64,000 bases of DNA from an uncultured Christensenellaceae bacterium (GCA_910586625.1 CAJUIZ010000004.1:88419-152418), one strand, 5' to 3'. Shown: positions 15,750 to 24,984, counted from the stretch's first letter. Translations and numbers: made by a program. Notes: a model not told the origin generated them from the sequence alone.

Positions 15750-17405
15750 TTACGAGGGGATTCCTTCGCCCGAATTGAAATATTCGATTGTGTTTTGCCA
15801 CAGCTTGTCGTAGGTATCCAAATTGTTATACGTTTTGGGAGTGTAGCCGTCGCCCTGAATATTGGTGTCGGTAACCGGAGAAAAGTACGATGCAATAGTA
15901 AAGTAAATATGCCAGTACTCGGTAGCCGTACCGCCGTCGTTGGTCTTGACGGTGCCTGCGTAATCCTTTAACGGCAGTATGACCTGAGCTATCCCCTTAC
16001 CGTAGGTGCGCGTGCCCATATGCGTTGCCATTCCGTAATCCAACAACGCGCCCGTGAGAAGCTCGCTTGCGCTTGCCGACCCCGAATCCGTCCATACCAC
16101 CACGTCCGGCTTGTCGGCGTTAGGAGCCTGAGTAAAGTACAAGTCGCGCGACAGCTTGACGGTGCGTTCGGAATTGCCCTGCGAACGGGTTTGCAACGTA
16201 GTTATCAAATATTCGTTGTTGCGGCGGGCAACCTTTTGGTTTTGCTGCGGGGTTAATAGGTCCGCAGAGATAAGCATACCCGCGATATTGGACACGATTG
16301 TTACGTCGCCGCCGGGGTTGCCCTTGAGATCCAATATCAAACGCTTGAGCCCGCTGTTCTTAAACAGCGTCAGCGCTTGACGGAATTCATCGTCCGCTCT
16401 GGTTTGCTCGGTTAACGATACGTCCATAGCGGAGAACTCCGATATACGGATATAACCGGTATCTTTAAGCTGAGATAAATTGCCGAGCTTACGCTCGTCC
16501 TTGGTACAGGTTACGGCGTCGCCCGTAACCGTGGTCGATACGTTGGTAAGGTTGTCGCCGAAATAAAATTCGACGTATTCGAAGGGGTAAAGGGGGTTGA
16601 CGTAACCTATCTGTCCGCGGGCAATTTCGTAAGGAATAACGCTGCCGTTGCGCAAAACGTGGAAGGTGGCTTTGTCCACAAGCGCGAGCAGACTGCGGAT
16701 AAGCAGATCGTCGCCGCCATTCAAAACAATCTGTTCGTACGTTACGGCGTTCGCGCCGCTTCCGTACGTTACGCCCTGTCCGCCGTATATGTCGGTGATA
16801 TCGGTCATCTTGACTATAATATCGCCTTCTTGAAGCTTGCCGTAGCTGTTGCTGTTAACTACAACCGACGACACATACAATCCTACGCCGCCGACTACTT
16901 GGAAGGTCATTCCGAATACATTGCCGTTGCCGCTTACCAGCACGCTTGTGGGATGCTCGAAGTTATAATACGTTTGCGGAGACATAAGACGGCTGAATTG
17001 GTCGCCCGCCGTCTGCAAAAGAGCCGTACCCGCCTGTTCTACCGCTTTCCACAATTCTTCCTGCGACACTTCCTTGTAGTAGTCGCTCTTTAATATACTC
17101 ATAACGTCGGCAAGCAGCTGCTCCTGCTTGGAGCGACCGATTCCGCCGAAAACGGCGCACAGCACCCAACCGAGCGCAATGCACAGCACCAACGCCAAAC
17201 AAATAAGTACTATATAAAGCGGCTTTTTGCTTTTCTCCGCCGTAGATTGCGGAGCCTGATAACTCGACCACGAGTCGAAGTCGCCGCTTTTACGGGACGG
17301 AGCTCCGTCCGTACCGCCGCGCCGTTCTTCCACTCTCGAAGTATTGTCGCTTGACGCTTTTTCTATCTTTTCAAATTCTTCGTCAAAAAAATCTCTGTTA
17401 GCCAT
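15750..17405 (-). CDS. S41-family (CtpA/Tsp-like) membrane-anchored serine protease
   Basis: A 551-residue protein: charged cytoplasmic N-terminus (1-60), one transmembrane helix (about 62-86), a PDZ-like region (about 150-260, with LQEGDIIVKM) and the tail-specific protease domain. The catalytic Ser/Lys dyad fits Ser445 in SGSASASE and Lys470 in TYGKG, 25 residues apart as in CtpB. GNPGGDV supplies the oxyanion region. It acts outside the membrane on envelope proteins. Its ATG overlaps the stop of the upstream ABC-like gene by 8 bp, so the two are co-translated. The long disordered N-terminus is unusual for CtpB-like proteins. Confidence 0.92.
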   Translation of the reverse strand: MANRDFFDEEFEKIEKASSDNTSRVEERRGGTDGAPSRKSGDFDSWSSYQAPQSTAEKSKKPLYIVLICLALVLCIALGWVLCAVFGGIGRSKQEQLLADVMSILKSDYYKEVSQEELWKAVEQAGTALLQTAGDQFSRLMSPQTYYNFEHPTSVLVSGNGNVFGMTFQVVGGVGLYVSSVVVNSNSYGKLQEGDIIVKMTDITDIYGGQGVTYGSGANAVTYEQIVLNGGDDLLIRSLLALVDKATFHVLRNGSVIPYEIARGQIGYVNPLYPFEYVEFYFGDNLTNVSTTVTGDAVTCTKDERKLGNLSQLKDTGYIRISEFSAMDVSLTEQTRADDEFRQALTLFKNSGLKRLILDLKGNPGGDVTIVSNIAGMLISADLLTPQQNQKVARRNNEYLITTLQTRSQGNSERTVKLSRDLYFTQAPNADKPDVVVWTDSGSASASELLTGALLDYGMATHMGTRTYGKGIAQVILPLKDYAGTVKTNDGGTATEYWHIYFTIASYFSPVTDTNIQGDGYTPKTYNNLDTYDKLWQNTIEYFNSGEGIPS

Positions 17406-18081
17406 TATCTCTCCTTAAACCGTCGTAAAGCCACACTAAGTCTTCAACCGTCCTTTGCGCGCCTTGCACGTTGCCGCAAAATACGGTATAGCCGCCGTCC
17501 ATTACCGTTACGCTTCCGCGACATAACGACGAGTCGGACGTAAATACCGCCTTGATATCCGCATCGAACAGTTCCAAAGCTTCGTCTATATACTCCGCGC
17601 CGTCGAAAAAGTCGTCAAACAGCACGACCCTGCGGCTTACGGCAAGTCCGCGAGCCAACGCCGCCCTTTTGCGCATTTCTCCGTCCAGCCTTGAAGCCTT
17701 GACGTTGACGTCGGGAATTTGCAGCCGTTCGGCGATTTCGCGAGCTTTTTGCAGCCGTTCGCCCTTTGCAACCTTACGAACGGCAAGCGGGTAAGCTATA
17801 TTAAACAGAACGCTGCGGTTTTCGAAAAATGCGGGTTTATTCGGTAAATAAAGTATGCCCAATCGCTCGTTTGTGATACCGCAAATATCTTCTCCGTCGA
17901 GCAGAATTTTGCCCGACGTTGGCGAAGCTTCCTTGATAAGCAGCTTGCACAGGGACGATTTGCCGCTTTGAACGTCGCACAGCACGGTGTTGACTCCATT
18001 GACAAGCGAGAAAGACGCGTCCTTGATAACGGCGCAGTCGTCGTAAGGATATTTGAGCGAAACCTTGTCGAAAACAATCAT
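17398..18081 (-). CDS. ABC ATPase-like protein with degenerate active site
   Basis: A 227-residue ABC nucleotide-binding fold. The motifs are recognisable but altered: Walker A is CDVQSGKS (35-42, first Gly lost, Lys41 kept); the Q-loop Gln is Asn81 (LPNKP); the LSGGQ signature is LDGEM (132-136); Walker B LFDD has Asp157 where the catalytic Glu is expected; and the switch His is Ser182 (FTSD). It may bind ATP but is unlikely to hydrolyse it efficiently. No permease is adjacent. It overlaps YfbR (4 bp) and the S41 protease (8 bp), which suggests a shared function. The alternative is an ABC subunit decaying after losing its partner. Confidence 0.75.
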   Translation of the reverse strand: MIVFDKVSLKYPYDDCAVIKDASFSLVNGVNTVLCDVQSGKSSLCKLLIKEASPTSGKILLDGEDICGITNERLGILYLPNKPAFFENRSVLFNIAYPLAVRKVAKGERLQKAREIAERLQIPDVNVKASRLDGEMRKRAALARGLAVSRRVVLFDDFFDGAEYIDEALELFDADIKAVFTSDSSLCRGSVTVMDGGYTVFCGNVQGAQRTVEDLVWLYDGLRRDNG

Positions 18082-18653
18082 TTTTCCAATTCGTCCAACG
18101 TCAGACGGTACGCTTGAATAAAGTTATCCATAAAGTAGTCGACTTCGGGGCGCTTGTAACCGCGGATTTCGTCGTATATCGTCTTTTCCGCCTTGTAAAA
18201 CTCGGAATTACTCATCTTCAATTCGTCCAAGCACTTGATATATGCGCATATTTTGTCCGCGTATTTTACGAATTTACGTTCTTCGTCGTCCTTTTCGTTT
18301 ATTATCTTAGCGTATTCGGCTGAAAGCTCGCTTGGAAGATGCTCCAAAAGCCGCTCGTTGGAATAACTTTCCAATTTTTTGTACGCGTCGCGTATTTCCG
18401 GATTAAAATACTTGATGGGTGTAGGCAAATCGCCTGTTAAAACTTCGCTGGTTTCGTGAAAAAGCGCCTTGACTGCTATGCTGTTCGCGTCCAACTGTCC
18501 GCCGAAATAGACGTTAGACACCGTAGCCAACGCGTGCGCAATGACTGCAACCTGCTGACTGTGCTCCATAATGTTCTCGTTCATTGCCGAATGCATAAGT
18601 CCCCAGCGGTTTATATATTTCATACGGTTAAGATACGCGAAAAACTTGTACAT
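18078..18653 (-). CDS. YfbR-like HD-domain 5'-deoxynucleotidase
   Basis: HD-family phosphohydrolase related to YfbR, which dephosphorylates deoxynucleoside monophosphates using a divalent metal. Metal-binding motifs appear in order: EHS (about 30-32), LFHETSEVLTGDLPTP (HE/D pair at about 65-66) and a late KYADKICAY Asp. At 191 residues the length fits the family. GGGAG precedes the ATG. It is the first gene of an overlapping three-gene unit with the ABC-like protein and S41 protease; a metabolic link between them is not obvious. Confidence 0.88.
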   Translation of the reverse strand: MYKFFAYLNRMKYINRWGLMHSAMNENIMEHSQQVAVIAHALATVSNVYFGGQLDANSIAVKALFHETSEVLTGDLPTPIKYFNPEIRDAYKKLESYSNERLLEHLPSELSAEYAKIINEKDDEERKFVKYADKICAYIKCLDELKMSNSEFYKAEKTIYDEIRGYKRPEVDYFMDNFIQAYRLTLDELEK

Positions 18654-18811
18654 AATCTTTTGTTCTCCCTACGGCATTTACATTTTAGTATATTTTAACA
18701 CATATTATACCAAATGCCAACACTAACCGCACAGCTGACTTCGAAAAATTTTTACCGCTGCAAATGCAACGCGCCGAACAAACGCTGCCGACGGGTAAAA
18801 AAAGCGAAAGA

Positions 18812-18840
18812 AAAGGACTGCAAATATTTTGCAATCCTTT
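18812..18840 (-). terminator. Terminator of the rnf operon
   Basis: AAAGGA-C-TGCAAA pairs with TTTGCA-A-TCCTTT around a short loop. On the minus strand it is followed by two T-rich tracts. It lies 12 bp after the rnfB stop. Confidence 0.8.
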
Positions 18841-18851
18841 GCCGTAAAATT

Positions 18852-19751
18852 CTATTCTGCTTTCGCTTCCGTTTTATCCGCTTCTACCTTGGTAACGGTT
18901 TTACCCGGTTCGTCGGCGGGATTAACGTACTTGATACAGTTTCTCGGGCAGGCTTCTAAGCACTTGCCGCAGTTTATACACTTACTGTAATCGATAATAG
19001 GCACATTGTTTACAAGGTGAATAGCGCCGTTGGGGCAGGTACGCTCGCACTTGCCGCAGGCGATACAGCCAGCCTTGCACTTGGTCATAACGTCCTTGCC
19101 GCGGCACTCGGTAGAGCAGGCAACGTATACCTTTGCCGATTTGGGTACGCGCTTGATAAGACGTTTGGGACAGGTTTGGATACACAGTCCGCAGGAACGG
19201 CATATATCGGGGTCGATATGCGCGTAGCCGTCGAAACACTCGATAGCCATATACGGGCATGCGTCCACGCAGCTTCCGCTGCCCATACAGCCGACTTCGC
19301 AGGCCTTTCTTCCGCCCGCAAGCATATTTTGGTTTACGCAGTTGCCGTAGCCCTGATATGCGTACTTGTCATCGCATTGGTTGCCGCCGCAGCAAGCCAC
19401 TACCGCAACCGTAGGCTCCGTCGCGCCGTCGAAGGCGACGCCGAGAATATTGGAAATTTCTATTTGCGCTTCCTTGTTGGTTTGTCCGCAGGAGCCGAGC
19501 GTAGCCTTGCCTTCCACGAGAGCCTTGGCAAAGCCCGCGCAGCCGGGGTGTCCGCAAGCGCCGCAGTTTGCGCCCGCAAGACGCTGCTCAACTTCCTTGA
19601 TACGGGGATCTTCCTTGACTTGACAGAAGCGAGAAATAAGTATGATACACAGAGCCAACACCAAAGCCACGCCGGACATTATGCCCACTACGATTCCGAA
19701 CGTAGCCCAGTCGATATTTCTGCCGATACCGTCGGCAAGTAAATTTGTCAT
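18852..19751 (-). CDS. rnfB: Rnf complex iron-sulfur subunit RnfB
   Basis: Receives electrons from reduced ferredoxin and passes them into the Rnf ion pump. One N-terminal transmembrane helix (about 17-42) is followed by the four-cysteine 4Fe-4S domain (ANCGACGHPGCAGFAKAL) and then four ferredoxin-type CxxCxxCxxxCP motifs, the clostridial multi-cluster form. 299 residues with an acidic/lysine tail. It is the last gene of the operon rnfCDGEAB. The start ATG has a GGGGG-type site upstream. Confidence 0.97.
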   Translation of the reverse strand: MTNLLADGIGRNIDWATFGIVVGIMSGVALVLALCIILISRFCQVKEDPRIKEVEQRLAGANCGACGHPGCAGFAKALVEGKATLGSCGQTNKEAQIEISNILGVAFDGATEPTVAVVACCGGNQCDDKYAYQGYGNCVNQNMLAGGRKACEVGCMGSGSCVDACPYMAIECFDGYAHIDPDICRSCGLCIQTCPKRLIKRVPKSAKVYVACSTECRGKDVMTKCKAGCIACGKCERTCPNGAIHLVNNVPIIDYSKCINCGKCLEACPRNCIKYVNPADEPGKTVTKVEADKTEAKAE

Positions 19752-19767
19752 TACGTATTACCCCCTG

Positions 19768-20412
19768 TTATATCAACGTGAAAATGTAGAACGCCATTGC
19801 CATAAAGCAAGCGGTCAGCATAGTCATAGGGAAGCCGCGCAAGGGTTTTGCTACGTTTAGTTTGTCTACCTTTTGACGAAGTCCCGCAAGCAATACTATT
19901 GCAAGGGTAAAGCCCAAGCCGTACATCAGTCCCGAGAATACCGCTTCGCCGAGAGACATTGCCATACCGTAGTCGGTAAAGCCGCCCGCTACCGTGTTGA
20001 ATACGCGGTGAACGAAGTGAGCTTCTTCTACCGTGGTCATCTCAATAACCAGTTCGGCAACGCCCAATATCGCGCAGTTGGTCGTAACCAACGGAAGATA
20101 GATACCGAGAGCCGAATACAAACCGGGGCTGAACTTTTTGAGTATCATTTCTAACATTTGCACCAACGCCGCGATTATCAGAATAAACACTATGATTTCG
20201 AGATATTCCAACTTCAACGGCAGTAATACAAACACGTATATAGGATACGTTACCAAGCAGGTAATGACCATTACCGCAGTTACCGCAAGTCCCATACCGA
20301 GAGCCGCGCTCGGCTTCTTGGAAACGCCCAAAAACGGGCATATTCCCATAAATTTTACCAATACGAAGTTTTGAGCGAATAACGCCGCAATTATAATGCC
20401 GAGTACGTCCAT
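19768..20412 (-). CDS. rnfA: Rnf complex membrane subunit RnfA
   Basis: Integral membrane subunit with six predicted helices in 214 residues; together with RnfE it forms the pseudo-symmetric core that holds a membrane [2Fe-2S] cluster. The family pattern AALFAQNFVLVKFMGICPFLGVSKK and VTTNCAILGVA, each with a cluster cysteine, is present. It lies 1 bp downstream of rnfE. Confidence 0.97.
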   Translation of the reverse strand: MDVLGIIIAALFAQNFVLVKFMGICPFLGVSKKPSAALGMGLAVTAVMVITCLVTYPIYVFVLLPLKLEYLEIIVFILIIAALVQMLEMILKKFSPGLYSALGIYLPLVTTNCAILGVAELVIEMTTVEEAHFVHRVFNTVAGGFTDYGMAMSLGEAVFSGLMYGLGFTLAIVLLAGLRQKVDKLNVAKPLRGFPMTMLTACFMAMAFYIFTLI

Positions 20413-20413
20413 A

Positions 20414-21088
20414 CTATTCCGCCTCCTTCGCCGTCGTTTGCGTTTCTACGCTTTGAAGCATTTTGCCGTGTTGATTGTGCTTGATTTTGCGGTCTACCGC
20501 GTTGTAGCATACGTTGAATATCGCTATAAGCAAGCCGTAGGTTAGGAACGCGCCGGCTGCGTTTGTAAAGAACGGAATGGAAAACGCGTTGGCATCCCAC
20601 AGCTTGAGACCGAACAGCGAAGCCGAGCCCAACAGCTCGCGGATAATACCCATTACCGTTATGGAAACCGTGAAGCCCAGCCCCATAAACAGTCCGTCCA
20701 ATGCCGAATAGCCTACGGGATTGTGCGAAGCGTAGCTTTCCGCTCTGCCCAAAATTATGCAGTTTACCACTATCAGCGACAGGAATACGCCCAAGCTTTC
20801 GTATAAATCGGGAATGTACGCTTCCATAAACATACGCACAATCGTAACGAAGGTTGCAATGATTACAATGAAGCAGGGGATACGCACTCTGTCGGGGATA
20901 ACGTTGCGCAGCAGCGAAATTATTACGTTGCTGCAAATAAGCACGAAGGTTACAGCCAAGCCCATTCCAAGGCTGTTAAACGCGGTGGTTGTAACAGCCA
21001 AAGTGGGACAAGTACCCAAAACCAACCTAAAAGTGGGATTTTGACGAATCGTTCCGTCCAGAGCAATTTCTCTAATACGATTTTTCAT
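20414..21088 (-). CDS. rnfE: Rnf complex membrane subunit RnfE
   Basis: Paralogue of RnfA, 224 residues, six predicted helices. NPTFRLVLGTCPTLAVTT and LIVVNCIILGRAE contain the conserved cysteines and the RnfE-type turn. The start at 21088 overlaps the rnfG stop by one base (TGATG) and has AAGGGGG upstream, a clear coupled start; a longer frame to 21133 would lie inside rnfG. Confidence 0.96.
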   Translation of the reverse strand: MKNRIREIALDGTIRQNPTFRLVLGTCPTLAVTTTAFNSLGMGLAVTFVLICSNVIISLLRNVIPDRVRIPCFIVIIATFVTIVRMFMEAYIPDLYESLGVFLSLIVVNCIILGRAESYASHNPVGYSALDGLFMGLGFTVSITVMGIIRELLGSASLFGLKLWDANAFSIPFFTNAAGAFLTYGLLIAIFNVCYNAVDRKIKHNQHGKMLQSVETQTTAKEAE

Positions 21089-22491
21089 CAGTTTGTACCC
21101 CCTTGTTCGGTTAAGCTTTTTACATATTCGCAAGCGTAGTTGACCGCTCTTATTATTGCGTTTTCAGAATAGGTCGCACCTGTGTGTCCGGGCGTTTCAC
21201 CTGCATCGTTAGGAGAAGTAGTATCGAACTTAGTGTCGATGCTGTTGCCTACGAACAACATCTTGAAGGTATCCCATATATTGAGAATATGGTCGCTCAA
21301 GTAGGATTGTGATTCGTGAGACTCGACGTTCAATTCGGTAATTACGCCGTCCTTGATTACTACGTTTACGGTAACGGTACCGCTTGCAAATCCGCCCTTA
21401 CCAGTTGCGTTGACTACGTAAGTGCCGTCTTCGCCCACGAATACGGAGTTGATACGCGCGTCGTCGGTATTCCAACCGTCGGTTATTGCAATATATTGAG
21501 CCAGACGGAAGTCTTCGAGATAGGTATGAATCTTGAATTCGTAGTAGTTGAGATCCTGAACCTTTGTTACAAGCTCGTCCGCTATGTCTTCGCTCTTGGC
21601 GATTACCGCGTCTTGCTCGTGTCTTGCAGTGTATCCCAAGTTACCCTTGAGTATTACTACCTTGGCTTCCGTTTCCACGTTGTAAACGTACGCGTCCAAG
21701 GTCTCGCTTGCGCCTTCCTTGCTGCCTACGAAGAAGTAGGACATAGCGTTGTTTTCGTCGGACAAAGCCGCGCGGTATTTAAGGTCGGAATTGACCGCGA
21801 ACGTGTAGTCAGCATAATCCGTATCGGCAAGCAACGCCGCGATGGCGTCTTCCGCATCCTTCTGCGGGTTGGAGCCGAGATTCAATACGTTCATAGCGTA
21901 GTAGGACGCTGTTTTAATAGCATTATTCAAAGCAAGAGACGAATAGGATGCCCCCGCCGACAGTACCGGCAAATCCGTAGAAATTTGTTCGCCGACATAC
22001 CATTCGGTATAAGGTTCTACCAAGTTCATCCAAGTTTCCTGTCCCGCGTCAGAAACTTTCCACGCCACAATCTTGGCACTGGGGTCTATTGCTATCAATA
22101 CGGTAATCGGTACGCCGCCGTAACCGCCGTTGCCTTTTGCGGCGATAATGTAAGCGCCGTCGGCAGATTTAACAACCTTGGAAACCGAGCCGTAAGCACC
22201 GTACGTTTCAAAGTTTTTATTTATTTTGATTGTTTCGGGATTTTCCAGATTGGGATAAACTTCCTTCAACGCGGCGTTTATCTTGGCTTCTTCGCGCCTT
22301 GCCCGCTCTTCCGGACTTATGTAGAAAATATCGTTACACAAAGCAAGCAAAGCTCCGCATACAAGGCAGATAACTACCAGTACCGCTATAGCTTTGAGTG
22401 CTTGCAGCACCGTGCCGCGCTTCATTGCTTTTTCGTTGGAGGCTGTCGTTTCGGCGGTTTCCGCCGCGACGTCTTTTACTTCTTGCGTCAT
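21088..22491 (-). CDS. rnfG: RnfG-type subunit with two tandem FMN-binding-like domains
   Basis: RnfG carries a covalent FMN on a threonine outside the membrane; typical members are about 200 residues. This one is 467 residues. One N-terminal helix (about 31-52) is followed by two similar halves. Half one has GAYIIAAKGNGGYGG (112-126) and ends with SAGAS (178-182); half two has GTYVVNATGKGGFASG (356-371) and ends with HTGAT (436-440). Thr440 fits the ApbE flavinylation motif; the first copy has Ser182 instead of Thr. I infer an internal duplication with one canonical FMN site. It sits correctly between rnfD and rnfE. Confidence 0.88.
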   Translation of the reverse strand: MTQEVKDVAAETAETTASNEKAMKRGTVLQALKAIAVLVVICLVCGALLALCNDIFYISPEERARREEAKINAALKEVYPNLENPETIKINKNFETYGAYGSVSKVVKSADGAYIIAAKGNGGYGGVPITVLIAIDPSAKIVAWKVSDAGQETWMNLVEPYTEWYVGEQISTDLPVLSAGASYSSLALNNAIKTASYYAMNVLNLGSNPQKDAEDAIAALLADTDYADYTFAVNSDLKYRAALSDENNAMSYFFVGSKEGASETLDAYVYNVETEAKVVILKGNLGYTARHEQDAVIAKSEDIADELVTKVQDLNYYEFKIHTYLEDFRLAQYIAITDGWNTDDARINSVFVGEDGTYVVNATGKGGFASGTVTVNVVIKDGVITELNVESHESQSYLSDHILNIWDTFKMLFVGNSIDTKFDTTSPNDAGETPGHTGATYSENAIIRAVNYACEYVKSLTEQGGTN

Positions 22492-22492
22492 A

Positions 22493-23566
22493 TTACTTTG
22501 CCTCCTTTACTTTCTTTTCTTTTACCGCCTTGACGTAGCCGAAGGGTCTGCGGCGGATATACAGGTCGAACAACGGAACGAGCAGGTTCATAAGCAAAAT
22601 CGCAAATGACACCGCTTCGCCCTTGACGGCTCTGCGCAAAACTGCGGTTAGGATACCGAGCAAAACAAAATAGATATAATTGCCTAACTTGGTGTTGGGA
22701 GTGGTTACGTAGTCCGTAGCCATAAATATCGCGCCGAGAACAAGTCCGCCGGACAAAATGGACGGAAGGAATACGCCCCAAGCCTTGCCGAATTCTACCG
22801 CAACGAAGGACGGGGTTGAAACGTCCAAAGCGTTGCAGCCGTCTATCCAAGCAATCAGTACGGAAACAAGCCCCGTTACAGCCATATACACCAGCGGCCA
22901 ACGGAAGTTGAGCACTCCGCGCACCACAAGGTAAATACCGCCTGCAATCAAAGCAAGTTTGCACACTTCGCCTATACAGCCCTGTACGCCCGTACCCAAC
23001 AGCAAATCCCAATTGGAAAGACTGTTTTGAAGATTGGGGTTGTACAGCGCGCCAAGGGGAGTTGCGCCCGCTTGGAAAGTGTGGGTTATGTCGATTTGAG
23101 ATACCGAAGGAGCTTCGGGGTTGACGCAGAACGTTCCGCCGAACGCAGCTCCGAATGCGATAAAGGCGAAGATTCTGCCTGCGATTGCGGGGTTTACTAT
23201 GTTCTTACCCGTTCCGCCGAACAGCATTTTTACTACGATTATCGCAAATACGCTTGCAAGAATAGCTACGTACCACTTGGACGTTGCGTACATATTCATA
23301 CCTACAAGCAAACCTGTTACCAACGACGTGAAGTCGAATTCTCTGATTATCTCCGCAAACTTCTTCTTGCAGCAAAGCAGGAACACCCATTCCGCAGCTA
23401 CCGCCGAAAGGCAGGAGATAGCAAGAATAAGCAGTGCTTTCCAACCGAAGTACACCGCGCCCATAATGCAGGCGGGCAGCAAGGCTATGCAAAGGTCGAT
23501 CATTATGCGCTTGGTGGTTGCGCTCGACTTGATATGCGGAGAACTGGAATATACGTATGTAGACAT
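22493..23566 (-). CDS. rnfD: Rnf complex membrane flavoprotein RnfD
   Basis: Integral membrane subunit with covalent FMN, 357 residues and about nine hydrophobic segments. The flavinylation motif is AGATP (166-170) with Thr169 as the probable FMN attachment; many homologues have SGATP. NPAIAGR and ATDYVTTP are further family marks. It follows rnfC by 1 bp and precedes rnfG by 1 bp. The ApbE flavin transferase required for maturation is not in this window. Confidence 0.96.
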   Translation of the reverse strand: MSTYVYSSSPHIKSSATTKRIMIDLCIALLPACIMGAVYFGWKALLILAISCLSAVAAEWVFLLCCKKKFAEIIREFDFTSLVTGLLVGMNMYATSKWYVAILASVFAIIVVKMLFGGTGKNIVNPAIAGRIFAFIAFGAAFGGTFCVNPEAPSVSQIDITHTFQAGATPLGALYNPNLQNSLSNWDLLLGTGVQGCIGEVCKLALIAGGIYLVVRGVLNFRWPLVYMAVTGLVSVLIAWIDGCNALDVSTPSFVAVEFGKAWGVFLPSILSGGLVLGAIFMATDYVTTPNTKLGNYIYFVLLGILTAVLRRAVKGEAVSFAILLMNLLVPLFDLYIRRRPFGYVKAVKEKKVKEAK

Positions 23567-23567
23567 A

Positions 23568-24884
23568 TTACTTCTTCTCCTTCATCTTAGATTTGGTAAG
23601 CCGAACGCTTTGAACGATGGGACGCTTGGCGGGACATACGTACGCGCAGGTGCCGCATTCGAAGCAGTTCATAGCTCCGCCTATGCTTACCGCCTTGTCG
23701 TAATCGCCGACGGTAGCGTAAAAATCGATATACATAGGCATAAGACGCATGGGACAAACGCTTGCGCAGCGTCCGCAGTTGATACAGGAAGTCGGCAAAA
23801 CGGTGCTGGCTTCCTTGTCCGTCAAAGCCAAAAAGCCGCTGTCCGTCTTGGTTGTGGTAACTTCCAAGCCCATAAGCGAAAAGCCCATCATAGGTCCGCC
23901 GGAAATAAGCTTTACTGCGTCGTCCGTCAATCCGCCGCAAAAATCGACTATTGCAGACAACGGAGTACCTATACGCACTTCGATATTCTTAGGCGCGCGA
24001 ACTCCGCGTCCGGAAACCGTCATAAGACGTTTGTACAGTGGCGTTCCGTTAACTACCGCGTCGTAGGTTGCGTACGCGGTGCCTACGTTATTGACGATGC
24101 ACCCCACCGCCGACGGCAATCCGCCGACAGGTACTTCGCGGTTGACGCAAGCCTTGATAAGCGTCTTTTCCGCGCCCTGCGGATATTTCTTTTTGAGCAG
24201 CACAAGCACGATATCGCCGTCCTTACGTTCCGCCTTTTCGTCCACTACGCCGTCCGACTTCAATAGCGTTTCGTACGCTTCCATCTTATTGGCTTCGAGC
24301 CCGATGAATATGTTGGAAACGTTGATTGCCTTGGCAAGCAGCCGTACGCCTTGAAGAAAACCTTCGGTGCGTTCGATCATAAGGCGGTTATCGCAGTTAA
24401 GATACGGTTCGCATTCCGCAGCGTTGATTATAAGCGTATCGACTTCGTCCTTGGGCTGAATTTTTACTGCCGTGGGGAAGCCCGCTCCGCCCATACCTAC
24501 AATGCCTGCGTCGGCTACGCGTTGAACGATTTGTTCTGCGGTAGGATTGTCAAGCTTGGGCATAGATTCTACGTCTTGCTTGCCGTTAGCCCTTATGTGA
24601 ACGTAATCGACAACAGAGCCTTGGGCGTTCTTGCGCTTGACGATTTCGACGATTTCACCGCAGACGGGAGAGTGGATATTTGCCGATACAAAAGCCGAAG
24701 CCTTGGCAATCAGCTGTCCTTCCTTGACGGTATCGCCTACGTTAACTGCCGGTTCTGCAGGTTTACCGATGTGCTGAGACAACGAGACGTAGTAATCGGT
24801 AACTGCGGGCATCTGTTCGATAGCCTTGGTATCCGATAACGCCTTGTTATCAGGCACGTGGAAACCACCTTTGAAAGTTTTCAT
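23568..24884 (-). CDS. rnfC: Rnf complex NADH-binding subunit RnfC
   Basis: Peripheral subunit where electrons meet NAD+, with FMN and two 4Fe-4S clusters. The 438-residue protein starts MKTFKGGFHVPDNK as usual, has a Gly-rich nucleotide motif (GMGGAGFPTAVK), a SLBB/flavin fold and two clusters (CINCGRCASVCP and CFECGTCAYVCP). It is the first gene of the operon rnfCDGEAB, the order seen in Clostridia such as Acetobacterium and Clostridium. The AGGAG ahead of the ATG is rather distant (about 12 nt). Confidence 0.97.
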   Translation of the reverse strand: MKTFKGGFHVPDNKALSDTKAIEQMPAVTDYYVSLSQHIGKPAEPAVNVGDTVKEGQLIAKASAFVSANIHSPVCGEIVEIVKRKNAQGSVVDYVHIRANGKQDVESMPKLDNPTAEQIVQRVADAGIVGMGGAGFPTAVKIQPKDEVDTLIINAAECEPYLNCDNRLMIERTEGFLQGVRLLAKAINVSNIFIGLEANKMEAYETLLKSDGVVDEKAERKDGDIVLVLLKKKYPQGAEKTLIKACVNREVPVGGLPSAVGCIVNNVGTAYATYDAVVNGTPLYKRLMTVSGRGVRAPKNIEVRIGTPLSAIVDFCGGLTDDAVKLISGGPMMGFSLMGLEVTTTKTDSGFLALTDKEASTVLPTSCINCGRCASVCPMRLMPMYIDFYATVGDYDKAVSIGGAMNCFECGTCAYVCPAKRPIVQSVRLTKSKMKEKK

Positions 24885-24954
24885 AAATGCGATTTACTCC
24901 TAATTAAATTATTGTAAAACCGTAAAAATTCATAGTTTTACATCATACTGTGAT

Positions 24955-24982
24955 AGTATAACACACTTAAAAAAAAATGTAA
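24955..24982 (-). promoter_or_regulatory. Possible promoter of the rnf operon
   Basis: Minus strand: TTACAT (24977-24982), 16-bp T-rich spacer, TATACT (24955-24960), about 70 bp upstream of rnfC. The -35 is weak. Confidence 0.4.
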
Positions 24983-24984
24983 AA

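Noticed and set aside
21316..22533. A 405-codon plus-strand frame
   Set aside because: Antisense to rnfG/rnfD, no protein signature and no start signal.
23121..24266. A 381-codon plus-strand frame
   Set aside because: Antisense to rnfC/rnfD; low-complexity translation without motifs.
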